Assembly: GCF_000005505.3 (NCBI RefSeq) | Contig: NC_016133.3 | Coordinates: forward strand, 53,843,237 to 53,907,236 | Reading direction: 5' to 3' | Length of the DNA stretch: 64,000 nucleotides | From: Brachypodium distachyon | Lineage: Eukaryota; Streptophyta; Magnoliopsida; Poales; Poaceae | Part shown: positions 47,085 through 58,633 of the stretch, piece after piece | Layout of the letters: each line of letters begins with the position of its first letter | Numbering within the stretch: position 1 is the stretch's first letter | The notes under the pieces: model-generated | Database searches by the model: none | What the model saw: the letters and a program-made list of their open reading frames with translations, nothing else | Told to the model about the DNA's origin: nothing | Position numbers and translations under genes: made by a program

Positions 47085-50000
47085 TCAGACCCAGTTGTTG
47101 GGCAGCGAGAAATTGTGGAACCTGAAGGACGCGTCCCCTGCGGTGTCCCTCCCCTGGATGACCCCTTGCTCGCCGTCCGCCTGCGCCTGCTGGTCGACCC
47201 ACGAGAAGGAGTTCTGCCGCAGCAGCTCGGCGAACGCTGGGGACGGCTGCGGCGTAGGGCACGGCCCGGGCTGGCGTGCCGGCGCGTCGGTGTTGACGTC
47301 CCACATGAGCACGTGGAGCAGGATGGGCCGCAGGGCGTGGCGGTGCAGGGAGAGCTTCTGGCTGAGCGAGACGGTGTCGAAGCAGCGGATGGCGCCCGAC
47401 GTGGACACCATCCACGGCAGCACCTTGTGGCACGACACCCTGGAGATGACCAGCAGCTTGGACGCGCGCTTGGCTTCCCGGTAGAGGTCGCGGAGCCCCG
47501 ACCGCGTCGACGGCGCCGGCCGGTCGCCGTCGTCTTCCATCACGGACGAGATGTAGAGGAAACCCTGCGTGCCCAATTCCCAAGAGCGATCGGTTCAGAT
47601 ATGCACTAGACCAAGCAAGCAGACCGGGGAGGCTTGTGTTGAGGCCTTGCCAAGCGTACCTCTTCGGTGCGGCTGATGGCGAAGCCGAGCTTGGTGTCGC
47701 CTTCTTCGAGGGTGATCTCCACGGGCATCTCTCCGGCGGCAGCGGTGTACCAGAGGCGCACCGCCTTGACGACGCCGATGTCCACGCCGTGGTAGTCCTC
47801 GAACCCGTAGAGGCTGGCGTTGGCGAGGTTCGGAAGGTCGGCCAGTGACCCCGAGTTGACCGTCGCGGAGGCCATGTCGCCGGAGATCTGCACAAGAAAG
47901 AAAAAGCTCAGATAGAATCCACACGAGTGTGCAATGCAGTTGGTCGGAGATGACCGATAATTGGATACCTTGGTGAGGAGGGCCTCGGTCTGGACGTTGA
48001 GGAAGGCGACGGGCACCCCGGAGGCCTGGGAGGAGAGGAACCAGGCGTTGGCGCGGGCGAGCGTGTCGTCGACGGAGTTGTAGCGGGAGTTTGCGCGGTC
48101 GAGCGCCGTGGGGAGGACGAGCAGGGAGAGGAAGCTGCTGGAGCTGGGCACCGGGAGCACCTCCCGCATCTTCTTCTCCCACGGGTACGACACGTACCCG
48201 TCCTGCAGCTGCGCCTTGCTCAGCGCGCACACCACCCTCGAGCTCCTCGACCCTGCATTGCATGCACCATCGTCAAGTGTGAGCGATCAATCAGCGTACC
48301 GTACGCGAAGCAAGAGTTTCTTCATCAAAGAAAGGACCAATTTGTCTATTTTAGGAAACGTATCGGAAATGGCATTAGATTTGCAGAGGGATTCTCGAAG
48401 CTCTCGGGTCAAACGTTCTGCACGATCGATCTGCAATTCGGTGGGAGTTTCTTTACTCGTGGTGTTAGTGCGAACAAGCTACACTGGGATGCAAGAACAT
48501 GACTTGGGAGAGGTAAAGTCAATCGGCGAGTCTCCGGCCTAACTGCATTAAGATTTCAAAAGGACGATCACATTCAATAATCAGCAAGTGGTTGCCGCGT
48601 ACGTATGAATCTAAATGCAGATTCCATTCAACGTGCACCGCCGGGTTTGTTGCCTGGAAGGTACGGGCATGAGAACTGGAGTAGACTAATAATTGATGTT
48701 TGGTAAGATCTGGCTAAGCATGGGTCGCCTGATCGGTCTGGACAGTGGACAGATATTGAAAATGTGTAGTACGGTCGTACGCACGAAATTTCAGAACCAA
48801 AATCTGCCAATACATGCGAACTATACTTATTTGCTAGGATCTTTTTGTTTATTCTCCCATACAGCTCAACATATATGGACCTTGATTTTTTTTTTGGTAC
48901 ACTATCACTGGTGATATGCATGGTTCTGAGATGCTTATACAGGAGAATTAACAAGAGTAGGAAACTTAACTATAACAAGATTAATCATTCTATCCTGAAC
49001 TATGTTCCACACAATATAATGAACTAATTAAAAGAGCATCGCAGGTATACATGCATAATCTTTAGAGTGGAGACCCTTGTACTACAAGGCCATCTCCAAT
49101 AGGACGCTTAAAAGCAAGACGCTAGGATCTTTAAGCAAGACGCTAGGATCAAAATTCCGGAGTTCAACCTGTCGGACTTTTTTTTCTAACACAAAAACTG
49201 ACGTCGATGCTTAACTTCGAGATGACACTTAAGTGAATTATTATTGGTCTTCAGTTATCTAAGTGTCCCTGTAATAGTCCGCATTGCAAGGGTGTGACAT
49301 AGACGTTTGTGTTTTTCTTTTTCTCGATACATCTACATAAGCGCTTGTGTTGGAGATGACCTAAGTTACGCAGGCCAAGTTTTTATATTTTGAACCAAAG
49401 TTACGCAGGCCAAGTTAACAGTCCAGAAACTTTCCACAGAAGAAGTCTAAACGCAATAAGAACAACAATGTTATCTTGGTAAAAAAAAAAGAACAACAAT
49501 GTTATCAGCAGCCCCGACAATCCTCACTTGGCTCTGTCCCGTCGTTCGACGGATATTCTGATCATATCCCAAAAACGACGATCATATCCATACTCATAGA
49601 AGCGATATTTCTGACTCGTAGCTAAAACTGATCTAACTACATCCAAGCATATGCCTCGAGACAGTAGCATGCAACCAAAACATAATCTCGTGATTTGTGA
49701 ATGATCGAGCACGCCAAAAACATTTCTATCGCGATCGCAAAAGAACACGATAAAGGAGGCGTCGTCTGTCAAAGCCACCTACTTGTGCCCAAAAAGTCGC
49801 CTGCAACGGCACGCAGGCGCAGCGCATAGGCGCCCTGCCCTTTATCGTTTTTCTAAAGTCCAGCCCGGCATGTAGCGAAAACTCAGGCGCGGACTTTTAC
49901 TTTTCTTCCCTAATAACGCAAATCGCAACAAACCGAATTGAATTAACGCAAGTTGCTGGACTGATTGAGCAGAAAGAAAAGGACCGAAAAAATAAAATCT

Positions 50001-50624
50001 GCGAAAAACGAATAAATATCTGTCGATCATGAGGAAGAAGACGGTGCCGTGTGGTTGCAGGTTGCTGTTGTTACCTCGGAAGGCGACGCACTCGCTTTCC
50101 ATGCGGTCGACGAGCCCGACGGCGTAGTTGGGGTCACGGATGGAGCGGAGCACGTACTGGCGGCTGCGCCCGACCATCCCCATCCCGGAGACGACGGCGC
50201 CGACTCCTCCGCCGCCGCCCCCGACGGCGGCCTCCTGCGGCACGATGCAGGCCTGCATCATGGTCGTGGCCGCCGCCACCTCCACGGTGCCGGCCAGCAG
50301 CTCCCCGCTGTCCCCCAGCTGCTGGGCCTGGGCCTGGGCCTGGGCGGGCCGGCGGACGCGCACCTCGACGGACGTGTCCCCGCGCTTGTAGGCGGCGTGG
50401 AGGAGCTTCTGGAGCGCGGCGCGGCCGCCCTTGAACGGCGCGGCGTGCGCGGTGGCGCCGCCGCGGGCGCCGACCCCGATGCGGAGCTCCTCGACGACGT
50501 CGCCCGTCTGCACCGTCTCGCTGCTCCCGGGCCCCCACTCCTCCGCCCTCGACCCGCCGGCCACGCACTCGATCGCCACCACCACCCCCGCCGCCGCCTG
50601 CCTCCTCCCGTACTCCATGGGCAT
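47085..50624 (-). CDS. Plant protein of unknown function (4 exons, 513 residues)
   Basis: Exons on the minus strand are 50075-50624, 47969-48252, 47660-47887 and 47085-47564, with GT-AG ends and a continuous frame of 514 codons including TGA. I do not recognise a named domain. Visible features are a Gly/Ala-rich N-terminal part with a QAQAQAQ run (encoded by a CTGGGC hexamer repeat near 50321-50350), YVLRSIRDPNYAVGLVDRME, VSYPWEKKMREVLPVPSSSS, LYGFEDYHGVDIGVVKAVRL and LGFAISRTEEGFLYISSV. The C-terminal part contains ALRPILLHVLMWDVNTD and ends NFSLPNNWV. No signal peptide or membrane segment is evident. The even exon phases and sustained coding frame make it a real gene; I believe the family is plant-specific but cannot name a role. 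Translation could start at 50624 or at the ATG two codons on. Confidence 0.85.
49088..49361. mobile_element. 274-bp TIR element in intron 1 of the unknown-function gene
   Basis: The left end GGCCATCTCCAATAGGACGC and the inverse of the right end GGTCATCTCCAACACAAGCG match at most positions over about 24 bases, continuing CTTA. Inside the left arm, AAGCAAGACGCTAGGATC is present twice in tandem (about 49112 and 49133). Target-site duplications are unclear. Confidence 0.6.
49458..49506 (+). repeat. 18-bp direct repeat flanking TTGGT-poly(A)
   Basis: AAGAACAACAATGTTATC occurs exactly at 49458-49475 and 49489-49506. The spacer is only TTGGT plus eight As. It is the cleanest example of the minimal poly(A) insertion with target-site duplication in this window. 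Confidence 0.8.
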
Positions 50625-50720
50625 CCCCCCTTTAATTCTCTCAACAGGAGCTCGCTAGCTAGCAACTCGTCCCCTTCTCGCACAGGATCGAGCAGCCAAA
50701 TCGGCCGTGCGGTTTTTCCG

Positions 50721-50730
50721 CTATATATGG
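50721..50730 (-). promoter_or_regulatory. TATA box of the unknown-function gene
   Basis: CCATATATAG on the minus strand, about 100 bases upstream of the ATG at 50624. CTAGCTAGCTA repeats lie just beyond it. Confidence 0.55.
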
Positions 50731-50739
50731 AGAAATCTA

Positions 50740-51371
50740 TAGCTAGCTAGCTATGTTGACTTGCGTGGATGCTTCTTATTGCCCCGTCGCCATCGCCATC
50801 GCAACTCAGGCACTCAGCAGCCCACGCAGCGTCTTGCGACTTCACAGCGGGGCCGGGCGAGGGTAGAAACGCAGACGCTTTTGAGGAGGCGCGCGCGCGG
50901 TGGTGGATAAGAGAGTAGGAAGGATTTCATTTAAGGCGGCCGTCCTGGTGTGGCCCGTACACCGGCTGCCGTGGCGCATCGGACCGGACAACCCAACCGG
51001 GCAGGCGCATCGTGGCCGTCCGTCGCGACGTCTTTTTACGTCGTCACTAGCGGAACCGATGGCGTGGGGAAAGGTCGGGCCGGCTTTGAATTCGGACGCC
51101 GCTTCTGATGGAGATCGGGGCCGTCGGACTCGGATTCGAGCTACCCCGTGGCCGTTCTGGTGCCATGACGCACGCAGCGTCCGTGCACGCTTTCCACCCC
51201 CTCTTTTCTAGAAGAAGTTATTGGTCTATGTACTCATCACGTTTGGACTAACGGTATGCTTCGTTCGTCCTTCGAAGCTTAAAGATGTTAACTTTTCACA
51301 ACTTGTTTAAACAATTACTAGCTCTCGCGCTCCGAGACGGCCTGAGCCTGGCAGTTTCAGTAGGATGCAAT
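50740..51371. other. Intergenic region upstream of the unknown-function gene
   Basis: GC-rich promoter flank to about 51200, then mixed sequence. No gene is recognised. Confidence 0.35.
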
Positions 51372-52420
51372 GGCCCCTTCTTTTCGGCCAGCTTGTTTAG
51401 AAGACAGTTTCAGCTGAATTTCTCAGAGCCGCTGTCCGGAGAAGCTTCTAAAAACTGTGATGTTGCTTTTTTTTTTGGTTTTTAGAATTTCAGCTTGTTA
51501 CAGGAAAAGTCCACAATGCCCTTTGATTCATTGGGTCATACTAATTGATAATATCAATGTTGTCTACTGTTAAATCACAGTTTCACATTGTTCTACTCAG
51601 AACATGGCACAACAAACAAGCAATTCTTCCATTTAACAGCAAAAATTTGTTCGATCCAACCAAAATTATTGCACTAACCAACAACAAATAAAAAACAACA
51701 GATTGAGCTTCCGCCTGGGCAAGCTAGTCCGGCAGGAAAAGGCAACAGAGGTGGGGAGCGGGAAGACGGCGGGTCATGATGGGTCGACCGGCGGTGAGGG
51801 AGGATAGGGAGATGGCGTCGTGCTCCTGCTGGCCGGCGACGAGCCACTGGATCCGGCGCCGACAGGGGGACGGTGGCGGGCTGCAAGCCTAGAGCCTAGA
51901 CGGGGAGATGTGGGAGAGACGAGGGGGCGAAGATGGGCCAGATGGAGCAGAGGGCGGCGCGAACGGAGGAGATGGGGAGGGCGGCGTGGACGGAGGACGT
52001 GGGGAGGGAGGCGGCCACCAGAGGAGGGCGGGGGATCCGGCAGAGGCGGGAGGTGGGAAAGGGAGGGGAGGAGACGCTAGGGGCGCAGCCGGCCTGGCAG
52101 CGGTGAGCATGGATCGGGAGGAGAGCTCGAGATCCAAATCAGGGGAGGAGGGGGTTCAGAACTCGGGCGAAACTGTTCGTGCGACGCTGGCAACTTGGCG
52201 GTGGCATTTTTAGCGTAATAACGGTTCGCCGTGGGGGTACGTTGGATTTGGGCGACCGGAGAAGCCCGAGAAACTGCTCCGGACCAGTTTTTTCCCACAG
52301 CCCACTTTGCACCGCGATTTGGAGGGGCTTTCAGGAGGAGCTGAGTAGACGTTTTCCCTTTTTTTGGGTTTCAGCTGTCTGGGACCTAGAAGATGGCCTA
52401 GAAGCCCAAACGAAGGGGCC
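51372..52420. mobile_element. About 1.05-kb terminal-inverted-repeat element with G-rich interior
   Basis: The left end GGCCCCTTCTTTTCGGCCAG is the inverse of the right end (GAAGCCCAAACGAAGGGGCC), near-perfect over the first 12 or so bases, and AAT lies directly outside both ends (51369-51371 and 52421-52423). Sub-terminal AGCTTGT/TTTCAGCTG motifs recur on both sides. The interior 51740-52110 is extremely GGA/GGC-rich on the plus strand. It has open frames on both strands that look like composition effects. No transposase was found, so it would be non-autonomous. Confidence 0.6.
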
Positions 52421-52529
52421 AATACACGGTAGCGAATGCGAATTGTTCGAGGTGATTGAAACTACGAAGACGTGAGGCAACACCTTTGGCCCTGTGACAA
52501 CAATCTACGAAGACTGCATTTTTGTCTGT

Positions 52530-52573
52530 TTGTAATTTTGTTTTTTTTTCCGAAACAAGTATACTTGTAATTT
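52530..52573 (-). repeat. 9-bp direct repeat flanking a TTTCGG-poly(A) micro-insert
   Basis: TTGTAATTT occurs at 52530-52538 and 52565-52573. On the minus strand the spacer ends CTTGTTTCGGAAAAAAAAA. This resembles the CCGTTTCGAAAAAAA end of the LINE at 9606-11497. Confidence 0.55.
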
Positions 52574-55084
52574 CATCGATGCTGCTTTTCAACATTGTTG
52601 GGTTTACAAGACATGAGTGTATTCGTAGAATGTCAATTTCAGTAATGAATTATATATTATATGACAAAAAGGTATTTCATTCAAAAGTTCTTTCGAATAC
52701 AAATCTAATGGTATGTTTTTTCTAACTATAAATAAATATTCATTTGCTCAAATTGATGACCTAAAAAAGCGTGACGGCTTTATAAACTCGAACAAAGATA
52801 GTAATGGGGTTGCTCATGTTTTAGCGAGTAGAGCATAGGGGTCCATGACCAATGTTTGGCCAAATAAATCAACAGATTTCTTAGTGCACGCGTAATCAGT
52901 ACGATGCATGTAACTCTATTCCCGATTAATAAGATACGCCGTTTTAGACTAATATTTGGTTCGTCGTCACATTATGTCATCGAACTTCTTTCTTTCCAAA
53001 TGTTATCTCATTTGTAGTTTATCGGCTGTATTTTTAAATTCGAGCCACAATTTGCCTAAACACTGAGCCAAATATGCCTTAAAGCTGAGATACACGAACA
53101 CGACCTTACACACCTACATGTGTGTGCGGCTATGACATATTCTACAGAAATCAGCAATAATTTGCCATTTCGTAGAAAATAATACTATAGTTTATTATCA
53201 AAGAGAAGCCGAGCTGAAAATCAAGCACAAAAGAGATCAACTAGCAAGACATAGTGGCCCCACAAACCATAAACAAGAGGACATTCAGGTTATGGTGCTC
53301 ACGGATTGCAAAAATGAAGTTTTAGTCTCCAGTAGAACCTCTCCCGATTTGTATACTCCCTCTGGATCTGGAGAAAGACTTCAGGGTACCCTTGATTCCA
53401 CGATTCCCATTCCTCAACTAAAGTCTTCTCTCCCACGGGCTGACGTTCTCAATGGAGCACCATAGTATTGGGATCCATTTCTCTCATGATGGCGCCGAAT
53501 CTGAATGAATATTCATTTGAGAGTTGACATGGATCCGTGACATCACTACCGGAGAAAAATTCCAACGGATCAACTTAATTATTCTTCATTATGCCTTGCC
53601 CGTACTGCACAGAAATTTCCCAGTGAGTTAAACTTACGCGTGCTGTCGTTGTCGTTGTTACTCGGGCTGCAGGTAAATTCACCAATCACGAATCGCCAAA
53701 GTATTGTTTGGAAACCTTGACGTGTCACGAAGAAGTATACGGTTAGCTCTTTTATAAATGACCTTTTCATTCATGCGTACAAGTGAGAAACAGCCAAGAA
53801 ATAGACTTGTCACGCCAAATTGCTTTGTTGGGAATAGCTTGTCTGCCTGAATTTGGAATCGTAACATGTTTTTATTGAAAGAACTCACATATGACCGCGT
53901 ATAGCAGTACCATTACATTTTGTAGTGCACTCTCGTAAGGTTTGAAGACACGCTTACTCTCGGCTCGTACTATGAATAAATTCGTGAATGTCAGGATCAT
54001 GATCATTTTATTTTTTTAGAAAGTAGTGACGTGTTTTATTAGACATCAAGGTTAATTATAAATCTGTTCTTGAAAACCTCGGCACAATGCCAAACTTCGC
54101 TCACCGTTGATCTTTATTGTCACCATGGCACCATTCAAAGAAGGGTGACGGCGGCAAAGACGCCCAAAATATGAAGTATCATCATCAGAAGCAACGCTTC
54201 TTTTTTAAGACGATGAACTAGATCACCACACGACGATGTGCCTATCGGATCCCACCAACGCCGTGTTCATCCAAATGTGCCTAAGAACAATAAAAAAGAA
54301 CACCAAAAAGCAACAATATCTTTTGCGGTGATCACCGTTGTGGCCACATGAGTGGACATCCCGCACTAGCAACAAAAACCTAAGGTCGACATAATTGAAG
54401 GCCAAGGAGAAGATCGAGACATTTGCTTCACAACATCGCCGATTAGAGTGCCGCTGAGGTGATGGAAGAACAAATTCAATTTATTATGTGCCGTCCTTGA
54501 CACCGATGCGACATCTCTAGGAACACTTAAGTCTACCCTACTGCAGTTTAGAGTTCCCATTCTCACCCGACTGCGAAGCGGCAGAGTTTAGGGGACAAGA
54601 ACCTTTGGTCGCTGCTTTCACCTGTAAGTTGGCAAATAGGTGAACCACCTTCACTATTGTAAATGTCTCCTCCTGAATTGATCATTATCGCCGTACATAA
54701 TTGTGTTTTTGTCATATTTAGATCAACAAAGTTTTTCTAGTCGAGCCTCACCGGATAGGAGCTCTATTCCAACTACTCCGTAAGTTTTTCTAAGGATCCT
54801 CCAGCTTGTTTTGAATCCCACTTCTTTTCATGGAATAGTAACATTTGAACCCATCTTTTTTTTTGACAGCATCTTGAACCCATCTTAATCTCGTAAGCCT
54901 AAACATGCTTTGTCTTGACCTACAGTACAAAGAAAACAAATGACCATGGTGGATCGAGAGCGTTGATGCGCCATCCAACTGCCCGTGCTCCGTGCAGCAC
55001 ACTGAAAAATGAAGAGAAACAGGGTCACTTGTCCCCCCACACTTCTCCGAGCTTCAGTTCCGACTCCCGAGCTCTCGAACCCAG
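52574..55084. other. Intergenic region and GNA1 leader
   Basis: AT-rich sequence with no recognised gene. About 54120-54600 has a repeat-like composition. One micro-insert lies at 54845-54886. The last 100 bases are probably the GNA1 leader. Confidence 0.35.
54845..54886 (-). repeat. 13-bp direct repeat flanking GATGCTGTC-poly(A)
   Basis: TTGAACCCATCTT occurs at 54845-54857 and 54874-54886. The spacer, read on the minus strand, is GATGCTGTC followed by seven As. Confidence 0.65.
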
Positions 55085-55579
55085 ATGGCATCCTCCTCAC
55101 CGGAACCCGCCGCCGCCGCCGAAGCCGACGGCTCCGTCCAAATCCGTCGCCTAGAGATCGCCGACCGAGAGAAGGGCTTCCTTTCCCTCCTCTCGCAGCT
55201 CTCCTCGTGCCCGGACCTCACCGCGTCCCAGTTCGCCGGGTGCTTCAACGACCTCGCGGCCCTCGGCGACGACCACGTCATCCTCGTGGCCGAGGACCCC
55301 TCCGCCGCCCCGGAACAGCGGATCCTTTCCACGGGGTGCCTCTTCGTGGAGCGCAAGTTCCTCCGCGGCTGCGGCAAGGTGGGGCACGTGGAGGACATCG
55401 TGGTCGACGCCGCCGCGCGCGGGCGAGGCCTCGGGCTCCGCGTCGTGCGCCGCCTCGTGGAGATCGCGAAGGAAGCAGGCTGCTACAAGGTCATCCTGGA
55501 CTGTACCCCCGAGCTGCGCGCGTACTACGCCAAATGCGGCTTCGTGGAGAAGGGGATTCAAATGGCCGTGTACTTCTGA
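55085..55579 (+). CDS. GNA1: Glucosamine 6-phosphate N-acetyltransferase
   Basis: Single-exon gene of 164 residues. The enzyme transfers acetyl from acetyl-CoA to glucosamine 6-phosphate, an early step in making UDP-N-acetylglucosamine for N-glycans, GPI anchors and O-GlcNAc. The GNAT fold is clear: VQIRRLEIADREKGFLSLLS at the start, GHVEDIVVDAAARGRGLG with the acetyl-CoA loop RGRGLG at 112-117, VVRRLVEIAKEAGCYKVILD, and the C-terminal LRAYYAKCGFVEKGIQMAVYF typical of GNA1. It closely resembles the rice GNA1 sequence I remember, including the lack of introns and the 160-odd residue length. The ATG at 55085 follows a short leader; the variable Ala/Pro-rich first 16 residues are typical. The coding sequence is GC-rich, in contrast with its AT-rich flanks. 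Confidence 0.93.
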   Translation: MASSSPEPAAAAEADGSVQIRRLEIADREKGFLSLLSQLSSCPDLTASQFAGCFNDLAALGDDHVILVAEDPSAAPEQRILSTGCLFVERKFLRGCGKVGHVEDIVVDAAARGRGLGLRVVRRLVEIAKEAGCYKVILDCTPELRAYYAKCGFVEKGIQMAVYF

Positions 55580-57511
55580 TCCTTAGGTAGCACAATACTG
55601 CATTTCTTTGTCTCAGTTCATCCTTAACTTTGGCTGTAGTAATTTGGTGTCAGTATTACTGAATTTGTATATTTGTGATTCAGAGTGTTGTCTGGATTTC
55701 CAAACTTTGGCTTCGGCTTGCTTCTACTCCTTCAACGAAAAATTAGCTAGCAATCTGCTATTTTTATAGAGAGAAAAAAAGTGGATGCTATACTCTCTGA
55801 TTAACTGGTACAGATCTTAAATTACCTAATACCTAGCTATTTCAGTCAACAGGCTGTGTGGCTAAGCAATTTCAATCTGTGCTGAAACAGTGAAGGAATG
55901 AAATCATTTACGGTTAATCCTAGATGGTAATTCACAGTAAAAGCATAGTAACTGGTCGAAGCTGTTAGCATGCTTTGGTTAATCAATTTCAATTCATTAT
56001 GCGCATTTACCAAATAGGCTAACGTGGACACAAGCATGCCTATTCCTTTAACTCATCTATATCTTCGGTATCACCGTCTCAGCAGTGTAGTGATTGTAGC
56101 TGAAATATGAGCTTTTGATACTGAGCCTCCTGAGGTTATTCTTTTAGCAAGCGATCAGTTGACGCTCTGTCTATAATCAACATGCATTTCTCCAAGATTT
56201 CAGACATTTGGTGAAGTCCATGCCACAATAGATTCAGCTGTATGATATTGCTAGGGTACCAGAGATAAGATACACAGTGCATTTGCAGGAAATCAATAAT
56301 TAGCAATTGCTTGCTTAACAATGATTTCCAAGATAGTTTGACTACTGGAAAGCTTGAAACTGATGTATATGGTTTCTGGAATTCATATTCATACAATTTT
56401 CCCTTACATTTTCTGCACTGAGTGAGTGCTATCCTCTACTCTGGACCTGGCCACAGGTTGAACCTGGAACTGAAGTTTACCAAGTCATTTTATCTCCTTA
56501 GCATTCGGCACACATCGTATTATAGAGTGTGACTTAATTTCTTGGTACATAAAAGGTTATTGGAAACTAATTTGTTACAGCACCACATGAAGACTTATCA
56601 TCTTTACTCCAATCTGTCGTCCCAATCTCTAGGTTGTGTGGAATCGTACATCTTGCAACAGATCCTTCTAGTCTATTACTGCGTTGCATTCCTGATACAT
56701 ATATATAATTATGTTGTTTCAATTTTTATTTGGTTTGCATGTCATTCCAACTTTTGCTTACCAGGGTAGCAGTAAAGGCATGACAGAATTATCCAAGTAA
56801 ACAGTTGTTTTAGGCTCCCAGGTGCCAGGGCTATTTCAAATTTGAAAACCAAAATTCTGTCTTTCTTTTTTAAATGTATCTACAGATGACCATACAACCC
56901 TATAAAGTTTCATGAACAAATATTTTTATGTGTGTACTGCACAAAACAAATATGACTGCTATTATAGATCCACATATTTGTTTTCTTTTGTAGCACACAA
57001 ATGAACATACATATTTATTAACGGAGATTTACAGGTATGCATGAAACATATGCATGTACGTAGTGTTTTTGAAAATTCAACACTAAGAAATAAGAATTCT
57101 GTATTTTGAAAATATAGGGAGTCCTGGAATTTGGGAGCCAAACGTCTGGACTCTTGTATTGCCCAATAAGAATAAGAATCTACAAATTTGCTTCTATATT
57201 TGTCATTCAATATTGAAAATAGGGAAATCCTGCTTCACTAGTTTATTTTGTGTTTGATTACACGGGATCTAATAATTCCGAGATCTAATATATAACTTCA
57301 TCTTCTTGACACAGGAAATACATGGCTTATGGTTGAGGATACTATATCAATAGCTGATACTATTGTTTCTGACATACATCCAAAAAATTCTTACAGTCGA
57401 TGACATGCCCCTGAAACCTGGTGCTGTGGTTTTTATGTTACTGAATTGCAAAGCTTCCTAGGAGGCTGGAGCAATGTATTCTGTCAGAGAAACCAACTTT
57501 TATCATAAAAT
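55580..57511. other. 3' UTR of GNA1 and intergenic sequence
   Basis: AT-rich, with short frames only. I see no gene, tRNA or repeat with recognisable ends. Confidence 0.35.
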
Positions 57512-57900
57512 GTGGTGAGAAGGGAAGCGGAATTGTGGAAACGACGGCATCAAATCACAATGGATCATATGATTTCATGTTTAACCGATAGTTTTAGGTT
57601 TCACCCCAACTGCCTGTGTGCCCACCAGGATGGAGTCTCGTTGACCTGGTTTACCAATGGTTGCGAACTTGTAATCTTTTTTACTTGTGGAAGACTTGAA
57701 GGGGATCGATTTCATGATGAGGCGATGGCTATTTTCATAGCTAAAAGGATTCCAGAACTGTCGCAATACGGATGTGAAGTAGGGTTTGGAAGACAAGTGC
57801 ATCTTAAATCATATTACTGGTTACCAAAACCAATTAAGAATTGTGAACTGAAGATGTCAATCTATGTTTCGCATCATCAGCACTTCAGGGAATATTTATA
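57512..57900 (+). other. Unassigned open frame, doubtful
   Basis: A frame of about 130 codons includes FHPNCLCAHQDGVSLTWFTN, FFTCGRLEGDRFHDEAMAIF and RQVHLKSYYWLPKPIKNCEL. The amino-acid composition is protein-like, but I recognise no family and the frame runs into a Stowaway element. It could be a relic exon or chance. Confidence 0.2.
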
Positions 57901-58009
57901 CTCCCTCCAATCCATATTAGTTGCCGAAATATTACATGTATCTAGACACTTTTTAAGCATATATACATTCATATTTGGAAAAATTTAAGACAACCAATAT
58001 GGATTGGAG
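57901..58009. mobile_element. 109-bp Stowaway-type MITE
   Basis: The left end CTCCCTCCAATCCATATTAG and right end CCAATATGGATTGGAG are inverted, with TA at 57899-57900 and 58010-58011. The right tip is slightly eroded. Confidence 0.75.
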
Positions 58010-58633
58010 TATTGAATGTTAGAACAATGTTCCATTCTCCTGGAGGAATTTTACAATGCTGTCTAGCGATTCTAGATATCAAAGTAGGAGAAAATTTAAT
58101 AAATCGTGCTGATTAATGGGCCACCGAATTTGCTTCGCATCAGCAGCGCCCATATTTCATTCTTGCAAATTTCCAGGCAAGATGATAGCAGTACTGAAAA
58201 TATTCATTACGAGTAGATCATTCGACGAAAACACAAATTTCATTCTCCAATCTAGCCTGTCACTTTAGAAATACAGCACTATCTACTTAGATTAACGGAG
58301 ATGGACATGTTTTTTTTTTCACATTTTACAGATCTTCTATTAAGATGTTCCACATCTTATATACGTCAGACGCAGCAACGCAACGTTACTAGATCAATAT
58401 CACAGGTGTTTCAACACATATGTGACAACAAGGCATAACAGAACATCACAAGGCATGAATAAGAAACAAGTCAAAAGTCAAAATTTCAAGCGCTTGAGGA
58501 AAATAGCCAACATCTCAAATCTTCTATCACAGAAGTCATCAACAGTAGATAACAATAAGCTAAAGCAAGACTTCCAAATTTGCTCTCAGCAGAGATATGT
58601 ATTAAGTTCTAACTGATACAAACCAAGGAAGAC
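58010..58633. other. Flank and 3' UTR of RPL31
   Basis: Non-coding. The part nearest the stop codon is probably the 3' UTR of the minus-strand ribosomal protein gene. Confidence 0.4.

Noticed and set aside
47115..47609. 164-codon plus-strand frame over exon 4 of the unknown-function gene
   Set aside because: It is antisense to a well-supported exon, with a composition typical of a shadow frame.
50049..50750. 233-codon plus-strand frame over exon 1 of the unknown-function gene
   Set aside because: His/Ala/Gly-rich translation typical of an antisense shadow in GC-rich coding DNA; the minus-strand exon has splice and promoter support.
51820..52213. Gly/Arg-rich open frames in the G-rich core of the TIR element
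   Set aside because: Simple-sequence composition creates frames on both strands; no conserved motif.
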